A DNA stretch of 64,000 bases. It comes from Hydnum rufescens UP504 (lineage: Eukaryota; Basidiomycota; Agaricomycetes; Cantharellales; Hydnaceae). The stretch lies in assembly GCA_014904985.1 (NCBI GenBank), contig MU128946.1, positions 83,267-147,266 of the forward strand, read 5' to 3'. This document shows positions 1-12,038 of the stretch, in pieces. The notes beneath the pieces are model-generated. The model searched no databases and was not told where the DNA came from. It was given only the letters and a program-made list of their open reading frames with translations. The stretch's first letter is position 1. Every line of letters begins with the position of its first letter. The translations under genes and the position numbers were made by a program.

Positions 1-1020
1 GAGATGTGCACATGGCAGACTCTACAGTGGCACTAACCCTCTTTCCCTCACAGGGCCATTGTCATAATGTATACAGACATTTGCTTACAGATCATTGCCC
101 ACACCTTGACCAGACCTTGGCAAGAACTGGGCTTGGACCTGCCTATTTAAGCCACAAATCTGAGCCAGCCAGCTAGCCTTCTCAGTACTAAATAGAGAAC
201 AAGTGAATCAAGGGTGCACTGATTTTACTGTGCCCTTGAGTGATTCACATATTTCTCTGTCAATTCACATTCAATCCACCCAACAATCTCTGAGAAAGCT
301 GCTAAAAATCCACACTGAATGATACCAAGAGAAATATAACATAATTGGATAAGAATTACAAATTGTACATCAAGTATGACTCATATCACCTCTATTCCTT
401 CTCCATTAGAATTTCACATTCATTGAAATCACCAATTTCACCTCTTCACTCCATAGCAATAAAGCATGAGGTTGAGCTGGCCACTCCTCAGTGCCATGTG
501 GATGGTGGGAAGACCATTAGTGAATTGAATGACTATATTGGGAATGCACCATATATGGCAATATTAGGCCAATAATGAATGTTGACTGGTCATACATGGG
601 AAAGAGGGTGAATGCCTGGCAATGCCAAGTATGGATTTTGGCACAAATGAAAGTGCTGGGAGTTACTTGAAGTGCTATATTTGGACTGTTTCTTTGGAGC
701 CTCCCAGATTGGTAAACTGCAGACCTGTTTTCAGGGAACTAGCCCAGGTGTGATGTACAGGCTCCAGAACTCATGATCATAAACCTAGAGAGGCATAATA
801 AGATTTTTTAGACCTAAGACAATGGTATTAGGATTGCATGTCAATGAAGGAGAACCTACACTGGAACCAACCACAAGGACATGATGGTGAAAAGGCTGGT
901 TTGACTGTTTCCAAGGGCCATGGTCTTGCCCAAAGTGCTTTGTAGTGTCATTGGTGTACACAAGGATACCCAATGCTGGACAAGATGTGCCCCAAAACAT
1001 CACTGCCAATTCAACAACTG
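1..1020. other. No supported gene; possible decayed LTR/promoter
   Basis: No reading frame here has recognisable protein similarity. The first 350 bases have an LTR-like look: a TATA-like CTATTTAAG near 145 and a strong inverted repeat at 203-248, but I cannot find a second copy of this segment in the window. The rest to about 1,020 is CpG-poor and carries stops in all frames I read. Confidence 0.4.
203..248. repeat. Inverted repeat (hairpin), about 16-18 bp stem
   Basis: GTGAATCAAGGGTGCA is followed, after a roughly 10-base spacer, by its near-perfect reverse complement TGTGCCCTTGAGTGATTCAC. The pairing is seen directly. Its role is unknown; it could be a stem in an LTR leader. Confidence 0.7.
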
Positions 1021-1021
1021 A

Positions 1022-3115
1022 GGGACAACCTGAAGAACAAGACACCTGGATATTCCATGTTTGATTGCAATGGTGATATCCTCAATGATCACTTTCATCA
1101 TGCTCTTAGCATGATCCTCACTCCAGACTAGTTGATGTTGTATAGAGAGGATGGAGAGCTGCCAGGTTGGATAGCAACCAAGGCAGTGGAATACATGCAG
1201 AAGGCAATGCAAGTGAATGTTCTATTGCTTCTGCTCCTCCACATTGGCAGTGGATCACCCACATGTTCAATGGAGATTTGACTCTTCTCTTGTGGAATGG
1301 GCAGAATTCAAGATGAGGCATTTTTATGCTCAGTAATGGGTTGATGTGGATGGTTAGTTATAACAAAGTGAGTGTTCTCTCTTTTCTTTCTGTTCTGATC
1401 TGAGCTCAGGAGTTTCAGGTGAACTCTTCAAGCCAAAAAGAGAAATTCATCCTGAGATTTCCTCACCTTGGGCTTTCATTGCAGTTCCTCTGAGGTATCT
1501 TATTTGCATTTGGCCTATTGAAGAGATATTTTCACAGTCTCTCTGGGGACCTGGGGCATGGGACATCATTCATCATCATATTTTGTATACATGAGAAGGT
1601 TGGGTGCATAAGAGTTCAGACTCAATGCCTGAAAACCTGAGGAGTGAGGCAGTGAAGCATCTGGATGCTGCACTCAGTGTGTTGAAGTGGAGGCATGCAC
1701 AATGTGGGATATCTTGACCCCTTAACTTAACTTGGGTGTGTTGAATGGGGAAGGGGAAGATTGAACTGAGCTAAGTGACATGCAGTTGGGGAAGAAAATG
1801 AGCACTGCACTGGAAATCTATTCCATAGAGGTTGGCCAGGTTGGTACACTCTGTGAACTCAAGATGGCTTGATTCTGGATGTGGTCATGATTGTACCAAA
1901 GCAAGCACCTCCATCTTCTGGCACCAGAGCAGGTATTGAGTGTAAAGGATATCCTTGATCCCAAGGATGTTCCAACTAGGGGTCAGACTGATGCACCAAG
2001 TGGTCAAGATCAAGCCATGATCAAAACTGAGGCTTCAAGCTTGTATAACATCTCTCCTGAACATATCTGGACAATGGTAAATCTCCAGATTAGAAAGGAT
2101 ACAAACCCTATAGTAAGATTTTCTCTGAAAATTGGTTTTTATTTTTACTCAATAATGAGGGTCAGGATGTATTGTCTGGAATTTCTATGACTGGTTCATC
2201 AAATCACCCTCTGTTGCACCCAGTTACAATGAGGCCTAGACTCCTGATCCATCAGCTCCCCAAGGGGCAACCAATGCAGAGAGTCCATCTCATCCTTCAG
2301 AATATCATGCAGATCTTCTTTCAGCACATGATCAATCTTGTCCTTTGGGATATCATGCATATCTTCATCCAGAACATGATCAATCTCATCCTTTGGAATG
2401 TCATGCATCTCTTTGTTCAGAACATTATCAATCTCTTCCCCCTCCAGCTGACCACACTTTGCTGTCAAAATTCATCCAAGCTGAGGATGAATTTTCTGAT
2501 GATGAGGCAGATGCAGAGATGTGGAGCTTTATAACCTCTTGTCCTATGAGGAGGCTGTTTCAATGGCTGTTCAGCCCCCACTGGGATTGGCAGGGACAAT
2601 CAATGAAGGAGACTGCCATCTTCTTTGACAATAATAAAGGAGAGATGTTTCAATTTTGTCTGGATTGTGCCCACTGGGACTGGCAAGACACTGCCATTCA
2701 TCCTTGCTATGTGTTCCCAGGCTCAGAATGTGGTTGGAGTCATTGTCATTCCTTTTATCACACTCAGGAATGACATGGTGCAGAGGATGAGGGCAGCTGG
2801 TCTCTTGTGTGATAAACTATTGCAGGGGAATGTGTGCCCTGACACTCAAGTGATTGTTTGTGGCTTGAGTCATCTGGATGGTAACCATTTCAAACACCAC
2901 CTTGTATCTCTCACAAATGCTGGTCAGTTGGGTGCAATCATGTACCATGAAGCACAGCCTGCTTGTGGACTCAGAGTACTGTCTGGAAGACATCACATGA
3001 TTGTGAGCCCTCCTTGGTCTGAGGGACACCATCATCTTCATGTTGGGTGGCACACTGCCTCCACAATCAATGTCTTTCCTGTTCAAAGAGAAGATGGAGC
3101 TAGGTGTGGAGGGGA
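1022..3115 (+). pseudogene. RecQ-like DEAD/H helicase of a fungal repeat family, decayed
   Basis: The best part is 2,640-3,115. It reads Walker A PTGTGKT after a hydrophobic strand, then motif Ia-like IPFITLRNDMVQR. The Walker B position is degraded (YHEAQ where DEAH/DECH is expected). Motif III (GGTLPPQ) appears only after a frameshift near 3,010. Upstream, in several broken frames between 1,030 and 1,700, are blocks such as TPGYSMFDCNGDI, ATKAVEYMQKA and HIGSGSPT. They resemble the region that precedes the helicase in large RecQ-type ORFs of basidiomycetes, related to telomere-linked helicases. The protein would have been an ATP-dependent 3'-5' DNA helicase. Multiple stops and shifts make it a pseudogene. 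Its 3' end is cut near 3,150 by a retrotransposon fragment. The helicase assignment is fairly sure; assignment of the upstream part is tentative. Confidence 0.6.
2279..2446 (+). repeat. 48-bp tandem repeat, about 3.5 copies
   Basis: Copies begin at 2,303, 2,351 and 2,399 (TATCATGC / TATCATGC / TGTCATGC), exactly 48 bp apart, with a partial degenerate copy before the first. In one frame each copy encodes a 16-residue repeat of the type YHAxLxxEHDQSxPLx. It lies inside the low-complexity linker before the helicase motor of the surrounding pseudogene. Confidence 0.8.
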
Positions 3116-3149
3116 TTCAATCATTTTGAATGTTACAACTGCCAACAAA

Positions 3150-3432
3150 CTGTCTGAATCTACAAAGGCATCTGCTTCATGCAGAATCATTGGCTTAGTC
3201 ATATGTATATGTTTGACTGTGCACATAAATTCTTGTATACTATTGGTATATCCTTGAGGTAATGATGTTAACCTCACAGGTCCTAATGGTGAATCCAAGG
3301 TTGTTAACTCCTGTGACTCTTCCATAACTCATTGTCTATCATATCCAGCAGACAGGTCTGCAACTATGGTGGCCTACAAAGCTATCTGTGATATCATTGA
3401 TGTTTGGAAGTAAACTTGAGTCTCTAACAGGT
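3150..3432 (-). pseudogene. Fragment of Ty3/gypsy-type reverse transcriptase
   Basis: On the minus strand this reads SPLGPVRLTSLPQGYTNS followed by HEADAFVD, the RT fingers/palm region of the same family as the element at 49.4-55.4 kb. Nucleotides 3,150-3,432 align almost base for base with 52,290-52,575, including the non-coding-looking tail, and similarity stops abruptly at both ends. No other part of that element is present, so this is a short dispersed fragment abutting the helicase pseudogene. Confidence 0.8.
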
Positions 3433-4100
3433 ACCTAACTAGAACATTTCTCGAAATTTTCCATTCCATTTTAAATTTTGGTGATATTGGCAGAAGTACT
3501 GTGTGACCCCTTTTTCCATTTTTTTGCTTATATAATATATCTGGTAATATAGCTGTACATGGTAGCTTAGGTAATCTATCCGGAGATAGAAGCTTATGAA
3601 ATACTTCCAAGTATGGGAGTTGATTAGGTAATGATTTAATTATGAAAAATGATTATGTAATATGGCCAAATATGGAAGTTGCTTATGTACAATTTCCTAA
3701 TAGAGAATGAATTATGTAATATCTCTATATTGCAACAACTAATGGTGTAATTGATCAAACCCTAACCCCAACCACCAACTCCAACCACCAACCATCCCCA
3801 ACAACATAGTTACTATATTTGACATACTACAACATGAGGTGAAGTTGGGCCCAAAGTCTGTAAGCCAGGGGTATTAAAGACCCTGAGCTGGACCTTCCAT
3901 ATTGCTTGGGACCTAGTTAGCTAGTTAGGTATTAAATATACCTCATTTTTCCACCTTAGGTGTCATAACTGGCTGACCAAGTGTTACAAGTTGCACTTGC
4001 AACCTTGTGAGATTAACCATGGCTACCCCACAATCATGTGACCTCACTGCCCATTGCTTACAACTCCCAAATTCCCTTATTAATCCTCACCTTCCCACTT
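3433..4100. other. AT-rich non-coding stretch; transposon-end-like right border at 3,983
   Basis: No gene. 3,600-3,740 is dominated by ATTATGTAAT-type words like those inside element B (56.1 kb). 3,760-3,806 holds C-rich telomere-like CCCTAACCCC followed by CAACCACCAACC repeats. On the minus strand, reading left from 3,983, CACTTGGTCAGCC followed by TATGACACC resembles the TIRs of the 34.5-39.5 kb element, so a diverged end of a related element may lie here. Confidence 0.4.
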
Positions 4101-4108
4101 ACCTCTCA

Positions 4109-4640
4109 GTGCCAAAAGGGCAGCTTCTGCTGCTCTTTTGGCACCATTGTATAGTTTAGGATTAGATGTACCTGATATTACCACACACCCACTGCAGCAG
4201 GTGTGTGGTATCATATTTAACTCGTTGTGGTGGTCATTGTGGGTGCTCAAGGGTTGGGCTTTTGGGTGCCTGCATATGTCTGTATTTCACCTTGGCCTTT
4301 GTCTGTGCTGGCTTTGGGTGGGGTTTTGTAGTGGAAAAAAGTACCTAGAGTAGCAGTAAAAAAAAAAAAAAGACTTGCAGGTGGCACCAAAAGAGCAGTA
4401 GCAGCTCTCTTGGCACCATACTAAAGAAAGACTCACTTAATAGTACCACACACCTGCCAGAGTGGGTGTGTGGTATCATATTTAATTGGTCATTGCAGTC
4501 ATTGTGACCATTCAGGGGCTGGGCTTTTGGGTGGCCCATACATTGGTACACCTCAGGCCTTGTCTGTGCTGGCTTCAGGTGGGGTTTTGCACAGGGAGAA
4601 GTAACCTAGAATAGCAAACACATTAGTAAAAGAAAAAACA
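4109..4640 (-). repeat. Two hairpin modules of the same family as the 36-39 kb array
   Basis: Two units are seen. Unit 1 has a 36-bp hairpin at 4,109-4,144 (stem GTGCCAAAAG.GCAGC) and a 32-bp palindrome at 4,179-4,210 (ACCACACACCC arm). Unit 2 has the equivalents at about 4,383-4,418 and 4,444-4,475. Each is followed by a GGGCTTTTGGGTG segment and an ACCTAGA(G/A)TAGCA box, the same order as the leftward units at 36.2-37.2 kb. The 30-32 bp palindrome is close to perfect. CpG is almost absent here, unlike the 36-39 kb copies, so this is an older, decayed pair. Confidence 0.8.
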
Positions 4641-5155
4641 CACAACCACAAATGAAGCAACCCTGCAACCCCACTAACTGAACACCAGTAAGGTAGTGTG
4701 CTTCCATACTCATCAACTCTCTGGCAACTTCCAGCAACTCTCCTAAGTGCTTGCAGTAGGCCAAGTAGGGGCTTTTGGTGACCAACATTAGTTCCAAAAT
4801 GCTTTTTTAAAGAAGATGTTGGTCTCAGAAAAGCTCTAGGTTGCCTCAGTCAGGAGCTATATAGATACATAAACTGCCTTAATGAAAAGTGTTTCTTTTG
4901 TGGTTCTGAGGAGCTTCCAAAAATTTTCATGAGCACTTTTGCCACTGGATTCAAAAATACAGAGGTTGCTGGGCCACTTGGAAATGGCCAAGCCCATGCC
5001 AGGCCAAACATTGCATGCTTGATTCTATACAGTTTCAGGGTATATGCCCCAGTTAAAGAACTGGAAATGAGTACAAAGCCTTAACCTTGGTGAACATGCA
5101 CAAAGAAAGGCATGCCCATGCACCATAATTTTTCCATAGACCTTCATTAAAGAAT
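4641..5155. other. No gene seen
   Basis: Decayed, CpG-poor sequence between the hairpin modules and the transposase pseudogene. I see no frame with protein similarity and no repeat shared with the rest of the window. Confidence 0.4.
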
Positions 5156-5159
5156 ATTC

Positions 5160-7805
5160 ATATTCCAGAAACTTTGCACTTCCATATCACCCCCTGAGCC
5201 ACTGTCCCTGATACCCACTCTGGAGGATACTGAAACCCCTGACTGGGAAGATGAGGAAGAGAATTCCTTTGCAAGTGCTTCAGTGTCTATGTTCTCAAAT
5301 ATGTCTGAGGATGACTTACCAACCTCAGACACATTGTCATTTTCCACATTCCTGGCATCAGCTGTGTCATGCCTCCCCCTGAAAGTTGGTGCTGGTGTTT
5401 GTGGAGCCATGGCAGGGGTGACAGTCACATACAAAGGCTGCAAGATCAATGGCGAACTAGCACCAAGGATGATTTGGCAACACAATCAGCAAAAATGACA
5501 AGCTGAGGCCAGGGATAAGGACAATACAACCCAGAGGCATCTTTCCCATTGGTTCCACCCAAGGCTGGCACATTCTCCATCAGCACCCCCAAGGAATGCA
5601 GTACCAAAACATTTTGTTGATCTGTCTACAGACTCAGACTTGGAAGGGGGCCAGGAGCTGGCAGGCACAGCCACAGTCACTGCTAGTTTACCTGAATGTG
5701 TGACATACCCAACATCTGTTATCAACACTGAGGACAATATTTCATTAGAGCCTGATGTCCCCACTTTCCTGCCACCAGACTCAAGCACTGGGTCTTCCAA
5801 GACAATGGAGCCTACCCCAATAATAGATGGTGATGGCAGAGCCTCAGACATGGCAAGCCTCAGTAATAGTCACATACCCAACAATGGAGAAGTGGATCAA
5901 AACTCACCATATGTCACTTCCTCCCAAAATACCTCATCAGCCTCACTATGTGATGATATGCAGCTGCCAGGTCTACCCACTACACCCAATGGAACCCATA
6001 GGTGATACTACTTGCTGCCACCATCTATTGGGATTGTGCGGGCCAGCATTAAAGGGCTAGACAATGTCCTCAGACCTCCTCACAAAACTGGTGCCGGGTA
6101 TAAAGATCCAAAACTTGATCTACTCACCCATGGTCGACTTGAGATGATGCATATGTTCCTGCACATCTACATCTCCAATGACTTTGCAGATAGTTGGGGT
6201 TGGATTGCAGCATCATTGGTGGCAGTGATGGCAGCTGGAAAGGGGCCATGGCTAGCTCAATGCCTCCAAGAATGGGGTCATGCATACCTGGCAAACCCTC
6301 AAAACCTCCCAACGAATGTCTACGGAACATGGGATGTCTCATTACTGGTATCAGATGAAGACCTTGCTCATGAAATCATCCTGTATCTCCAAAACCTTGG
6401 GCCCTACATTAGCACTCAAGATATTGTTCATTTTATTGATACACCAGAGATGAAGACTTGCCCCAAGTTAAAACAGACAATTTCACACAAAACTGCCTGC
6501 CATTGGCTGAAGATCATGGAGTATCAATGGAGAAAAGATCCTAAGGGTCAATATGTGGATGGTCACAAACAAGACAATGTTGTAGCATACTGACAGTCTA
6601 TCTTCCTCCCCAAATGGGCCAGCCTGGAGGCAAAGACCCACAAGTTTGACAGAGACAGGAGTCCAGACATGGCGGCATTGGTTCCATCATGTCCCACCAT
6701 CATCGGTGTCATGATGAATCCATTTTTTATGCACATGATTGGCAGAATCTATGATGGGTCCATGCCAGTGAGAGTGCAAAACCATATGCAAAAGGAGAAG
6801 GGGCCTCACTGATGGTTGCTGATTATGTGTCTCCCAACTATGGATGGCTTTGAAATCCAGATGGCTCTGGCTCTGGCGCTCAGGTGTTGTTATGACCAGG
6901 AAAAGAGTGTGATGGGTACTTTACATGTGATGAAGTCTTGGAACAGGTGATGAAGGCTATGGATCTCCTGGATGTCCATTACCTGAATGAGGACCACACT
7001 TTTCAGTATGACAATGCAATGACTCACAGGAAATGTGCCAACGACTCCTTATCCATATGTCACATGCCAAAGTACTAGCCCAACCCCAACAGTAATGGAA
7101 AGAGGCAGTCTGAGAACTGGGGAGTAAAGGTTTTGCAGCATGGCACTGATGGGCAACCTGTTTATGGTCACAACAGAAAACCACTGAAGGTGTTCAAGCT
7201 AATAAGTGGTGCATGGTTTTCTGACAGCCAACCACAAGATCTTTACTTCCCTGAAAGTCATCCAATGCACCCCAGACTGTTCAAAGGCATGGCACAAATT
7301 CTTGAAGAGTGCAGCTTCAATAATGCCCAATCCCTCAAAGCAGAGTGCAAGAATTTCAAGTGTGCAGCTGGATCCACTGACTGTTGCTGCTGTCACATCC
7401 TGTTCAATCAGCCAGACTTTGCAAATGTGAAGTCTTTATTGGAGGAACTTTGTGAACAGCATGGGTATGCTGTGATATTTCTTCCGAAGTTTCACCTGGA
7501 ATTGAACTTCATTGAAATGTGTTGGGGATATGCAAAGTGGGTCTACTGTCAATCCACCATCTCCTCAGACCCCAATATCCTTCAAAGGCATACAATCTCT
7601 GCATTAGAATCTGTGCCACTCATGTCTATGTGACAGTGAGGGTTGTAAACTTGCTCTGAATTCTATTAGACTCTGGGCTGACAGCTCCCCATTAGTTTCT
7701 TCAACTGAACCCTTAGATTTATGGATGGATACTGTTGCAGACTTAGTGGCTCAGAGGCTGTGTGGGCTGTCAAGAAGTATTGGGGCCATTGGTATGGATG
7801 CTGCA
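5160..7805 (+). pseudogene. DDE transposase of a large Agaricomycete family, frameshifted
   Basis: Read across shifts, the product would be about 850 residues. A disordered acidic/Ser-Thr N-terminus (5,160-6,010) is followed by a helical region (6,012-6,593, with KDPKGQYVDGHKQDNVV) and a catalytic core. The first Asp is in HDESIFYAHD (about 6,717), then KGEGASLMVADYVSP. The second Asp is in HTFQYDNAMTH (about 7,000). A Cys-rich segment FKCAAG...CCCCHILFNQPDF follows, and the Glu is in PKFHLELNFIEMCWG (about 7,520). The C-terminal tail (SGSEAVWAVKKYWGHW) ends near 7,800. This order matches a transposase-like DDE family abundant in basidiomycetes. All three catalytic positions are kept, but at least four frameshifts and several stops separate the blocks. 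The reaction, if active, would be cut-and-paste transposition. No TIRs were identified. Confidence 0.8.
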
Positions 7806-8455
7806 GTTCAGGTTTAAACCTGTGGAGCCTGAGTTTAAACCTGGACCTGACCCAGGTCAGGTTCCATTGGCGTCAGGTTTCATTTCATTTTCTTCAGGTC
7901 AGGTTCAGGTTTTTCCCTTGCCCTGAATCCAAAAACCAGTCTGAAACCAGGTTTAAACCTGAACCTGAAAGGTAGGGTGTAGGTTCCATTCCATGTAAAT
8001 TGACCACTATTCTGGCACCAAATCTGGCAATTTACACATGTGACTATAGTTCTGGAGTCAGAAGTCACATGACTTGGCCATCAAATGAGGTAATTGGTGC
8101 AGGTCACAAGTCACATGACAGAATGTAGTGACTAAATACCATCTCCAGAAGATGTGTGAGCAGTAAATTGAAGTGAAAGGGGCTAGGAAGGAGATGTGGA
8201 TCTAAAGCAGGATGTAAAGGGAGTGGCAGAGGCAGAGACTTGAGCAGAGGGTGTAGATATTCTGTAGTACCCCTGAAAATGTTGGCTCCCCTCATACCCC
8301 AGGTTTCAGGTTTAAACCAGGGTTAAACCTGAACCTGACCTGAATGAGACTGAACCTCAGGTCAGGTTCAGGTTTTGCCCTCATGGGTGATTTTGGAACC
8401 TGGTCAGGTTTAGGTTTTGCCCAAATTGGGAAAAACCTGACCAAAACCTGACCAT
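7806..8455. repeat. Two arrays of CAGGTTTAAACCTG-type palindromic words
   Basis: 7,813-7,975 and 8,300-8,455 are built of permutations of CAGGTT, AACCTG and TTTAAA, including palindromes CAGGTTTAAACCTG and CCAGGTTTAAACCTG. Between them is about 320 bp of ordinary sequence. The paired arrays with a unique centre recall the foldback layout of element B, but I could not define TIRs or a target duplication. Confidence 0.7.
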
Positions 8456-8586
8456 GGCAACCATACCGCTAACAGTCCCCAACCATCAACTATACTACTA
8501 GACATGGGGGTAGACATTCCCAACCATACCCACTCCAAACCCCAACCATCCAACCCCAACCCTAACCCCCAACAGTCCCCAACCCT

Positions 8587-8705
8587 CAACAAGCAGCTGC
8601 TGTGGGTCAAGGAGCTGCTGGGGGACAAGCTGCTGCTGGGGGACAAGCAGCTGCTGTGAGATGAGCAGCTGCTGGGGACAAGCAGCTGCTGTGAGATGAG
8701 CAGCT
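8587..8705. repeat. CAGCTGCT minisatellite
   Basis: A run of units such as GGACAAGCAGCTGCTGTGAGATGA, each centred on the palindrome CAGCTG, about 20-27 bp per unit and five or so copies. It lies inside element C and is the expanded counterpart of a shorter run near 19,085 in element A. Confidence 0.75.
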
Positions 8706-9039
8706 CCTAAAGTGGAGAAATGAGCAAGTCAAGATATCAATCATAGAAGCTTCTGTAAGAAGAGCAGCTACTGGATGGGGGAATGAGCAGCTCCTTGGGC
8801 CATTAACAGCAGCTACAGGAAGATGTGCAGATTTTATTCTCTATGGGATGGAGTTCCAGGGCAGCTACAATAGTATTAACAGCCTGTGAGCAGCAGCAGT
8901 AAACATATTACTGTGCTGCAGTAGCTGCTATATATGAGGCCAGGAGGTCCAATGGACAATAACATGAGGCTCCATGAGCTACCCTAGGTCAGACCCTGTG
9001 AGCAGCCTCTATTGGCATTGCACTTACTTAGCAGTTTGA

Positions 9040-9086
9040 GACCTCTTAGGTCCCTTCCTGTGTAGTGGAAGCCAACCTAAGAGGTC
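9040..9086. repeat. Subterminal hairpin of element C
   Basis: A 47-bp inverted repeat with stem GACCTCTTAGG / CCTAAGAGGTC and internal core CCTTCCTGTGTAGTGGAAGCC. It is homologous to those at 18,709, 20,285, 55,494 and 58,410. Confidence 0.85.
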
Positions 9087-9109
9087 CAAAGTAGTGTCCC
9101 TATGGTGGC

Positions 9110-12038
9110 CTCATGGTACTTGATCCTATTATGGCCTGTGCATGTGGGACTCAATATTCTGAATAGATTTGGAGTGTGATTCTACAGGAGGCATTCCACT
9201 CATTCAATCATCTGTGCCAGGATGAAAAAAGTTGCTCACAGATCACTGTGCAGAATGTATTCTGTGGAAAAGACTCTTGAGTTCATGATCTAGATGGTTT
9301 TAAGAAAGTTACTTCAAGCAGCAGACTTAATGACCATCTATGGAAAGAATTCAGCCCATGCCTTGCCTCATTCAATGATTGTTGGAAAATTCTCATGTTG
9401 CCTGACCCATCATATGAGACATAACTGCATAGGAAATGAAATACAAAAGCAGTCATCCCATGGGTAAGTGAGCATGCATCCAATGACAGCAGGGCACATG
9501 AGAGATTATTTCCAGGCTTTATCAAGGCACTCACTGACATCACAAGCTTCAAAGGTTGGTCAATGGGTGTGAGATCTCCAAGCAATAATCCAGATGGTAA
9601 GATTGTTGCCTTGATACTGGATAGATACATTACTAATCAGGGTGGAAGGTTGTGTTGCTCTGGGACAATGGCCTGCATGACCTTAGTTCTACTGGGGGGA
9701 GGTCATTCAACTACTATGTGGTATTGGAAAGGGTATGTGCAAAGTTGAAAGCCTCAGCTCATTCAGCAAGTACAACAGTGAATGGGATTGTGTTAAGGGT
9801 CATTCTTAGTATGAGGAGTTGATGATGTAATTGAGTTGAGTATGAAAGAGAGTTCCTTAAGATGATTGATGAGGAGTTGCAGTGTGAGGATTATGTAATG
9901 TCATGGAAGACAAGTATGTGAGAGGAGCAAGGTGGAAGACTAATTCTCAATGAAGCTTAACACAAAAGAGAAGTTCATGAGAGACAGAGGCTAGTTGTGA
10001 GAGTGAGAGTTCAATTGAAGACAATATATTCTCAATCTTCTAAGGACTCAGAGTACAAAATGTAGTTACTTATATACTAAAAGGTTAAGGGAAAATTATA
10101 TAATGGATGGTTTGATGAATGGTGTGGCATGATAAATGATAATGGGGTGATGAATGATACAATGCACGATTAAAGGGTGATGAGGAGGAGTTGTCATGTG
10201 ATCATGGGATAGCTGCAGTGTAAGCAGGAGAAATGGGGGGATCTCTGCTGTGGGTCTTTAGAATAGAAAATAATCCACCGTAAGCAGTACTTGCCCAAGC
10301 AGATGAATAAAGGGTAAAATGTGCCACAAATACCACACTCCAAGGTCCTAGTCTTGTGGCCTTAGACAAAGTGCAGTAGGAACAGTGTCCTCAGGTGGAA
10401 TTCACCCAGAAATCCAGCAGCAATACTTCAGTGCTTCAAACTGGGGAGGGGGAAGACAATGGAATTTTCAACACAGTTCACTTAATATACAGCCCAGCTA
10501 TGAGATAAACTATCTGATGGAAGCAGGGAAATAGGGGAAATATGTAGAAAAAGGAATTAAGTCAGAAGCTTCAAAACTCACAGAGATATTCAATTTACAA
10601 GGCTGGGGATGATAAAGCATAAAATGTCAATTTCTCCTTCCCTTGTGGACAGATTCCCTTGATGAATGGTGGAATAAGTCCTCCTGGATGTCCTATCCTT
10701 CAGATGTAAGGCTACGGGACTATTTGATATATGGAAATTGGAAGGGGGAATGATGTTCCCCTGAGACATGAGGGAAATTTGTATGTGGAACACTGAGTTC
10801 TTGTTTGTTCATAATTCCCTTTATTCTGTGGATAGACATTTTAAATACCTTTCTAGGTGCAGTTGTTTCATGTGAATCCAATCAAAACCAATGGAGAAAT
10901 TCAAACAATACATTGTCTGATTGTGAATGAGCAGGTGGAATCATTCTAGAAGCTTCAGTTTTGATCTGATGAGCCCATAATCAGTCTCATTCAATAGGTA
11001 TTGATTACAGCTCTCAGGGAGCTATATTTGTGAGTTGATCAGATATGAATTGACTTTGGAAGGTGAAAAATACTCCTTAAGAGCATGGATTACATAGTAA
11101 AATGATTCTATAACATGCAGTTTTAATTGGATGGACTCATACTTGGTATAGTTGGATAGGTGCAAATCATATCTTTCTGGGTGCCACCTTTTCAAGTGGA
11201 TCCAATGAGAACGGATGGAGAAATTTGACAAATACTCCTTGAGAGTGCTGCATTTGCCCCTATTTGATTATATAATGCATCCACAAGTAGGAATGAAGGC
11301 CTGGGTGTGTAATCCATCACATTACATAATCACCATTCATTAGAGTTTCCCTTAAGGCAACAAGATTTATATGAGCAGATTGAAGGGGAATTCAAGATGA
11401 TATACAGAAGCACAAGTTGAATTGCCAGGTCCACCATATCATGGCTTATGGTAGGGCATAGAAGAATACAGTCCCTGTGGCCTGTTGAAGACCTTGGGAG
11501 ATTGACTCATGTACAGGGGGAAAGAGCATTCCATTTACATGGTTTCAAGCATATGTAATTCATGCTCATTCTTGAACAGATGAAAGACTTGTTATTCAGA
11601 CAACATAAGGTTACATTTTTAATTCACTCATCAGAAAATTTGATGCTGAAAGGGAACTCTATGTGGCAGGGATTCTTCCCTCCAACAGCAGTTAATCTCA
11701 TGAGGTTGTGAGTATGACTCATAACAGATTGGAACTCTGCTATAACAGGATTGGACAGGTGATGCAATTCTGCATAAAAAAAAATGCTAATCTTATACAG
11801 GTATTCACCACTTAATGGCTGCTAAACTATTCATCTGTGTTTCTAGCCAGCTACTTTAATCTTTGTGGTATCCTTATTATTGGATCTCCTAAGGGGCCAT
11901 CCTAAGATTCTAAAGCCAAAGACATGGGCCAAAATAAGGAGTTTTAATGGCATAGGCTGCGAAGTCATGAGGGGTCCTTAAAATTGCATATCACCACTGA
12001 ATGGTCAGATGTGACTAAGCTGTGACAGCACTTGAACA
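9110..12038. other. Decayed non-coding sequence; possible broken LTR
   Basis: No gene supported. 9,300-9,750 (+) reads as short broken peptide blocks (for example FIKALTDITSFKGWS, PDGKIVALILDRYITNQ) that look like old coding sequence but that I do not recognise. Around 10,025 the words CAATATATTCTCAATC and TTCTAAGGA recur from the LTR at 15.2-15.7 kb, and GACTCATAACA at about 11,717 resembles that LTR's end, so a diverged copy interrupted by other sequence may be present. Confidence 0.35.

Larger units (their letters stand above)
8465..9106. mobile_element. Element C: partial inverted copy of element A
   Basis: The reverse complement of this stretch is co-linear with 18,690-19,240. It contains, in the same order, the subterminal hairpin (9,040-9,086 here), the AGCAGCTGCT-rich tract, the conserved AAGCTTCTxxxATTGATATCTTGACTTGCTCATT block, and the G/T-rich telomere-like tract. 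The outer border CCCTATGGTG (about 9,098-9,107) matches the terminus of A. The other end of C is missing or replaced by the array at 7.8-8.45 kb. Confidence 0.8.

Noticed and set aside
785..1321. Overlapping minus-strand open frames of 67-86 codons
   Set aside because: They are shadows of the plus-strand helicase-family pseudogene and have no family resemblance.
3905..3983. A full related element ending at 3,983
   Set aside because: The inward sequence resembles the TIR of the 4.9-kb element, but no matching left end or 8-bp duplication of TTACAAGT was found, so only a possible end is noted.
9283..9630. 115-codon minus-strand frame
   Set aside because: The plus strand shows more protein-like blocks, and the minus frame has no recognisable feature.
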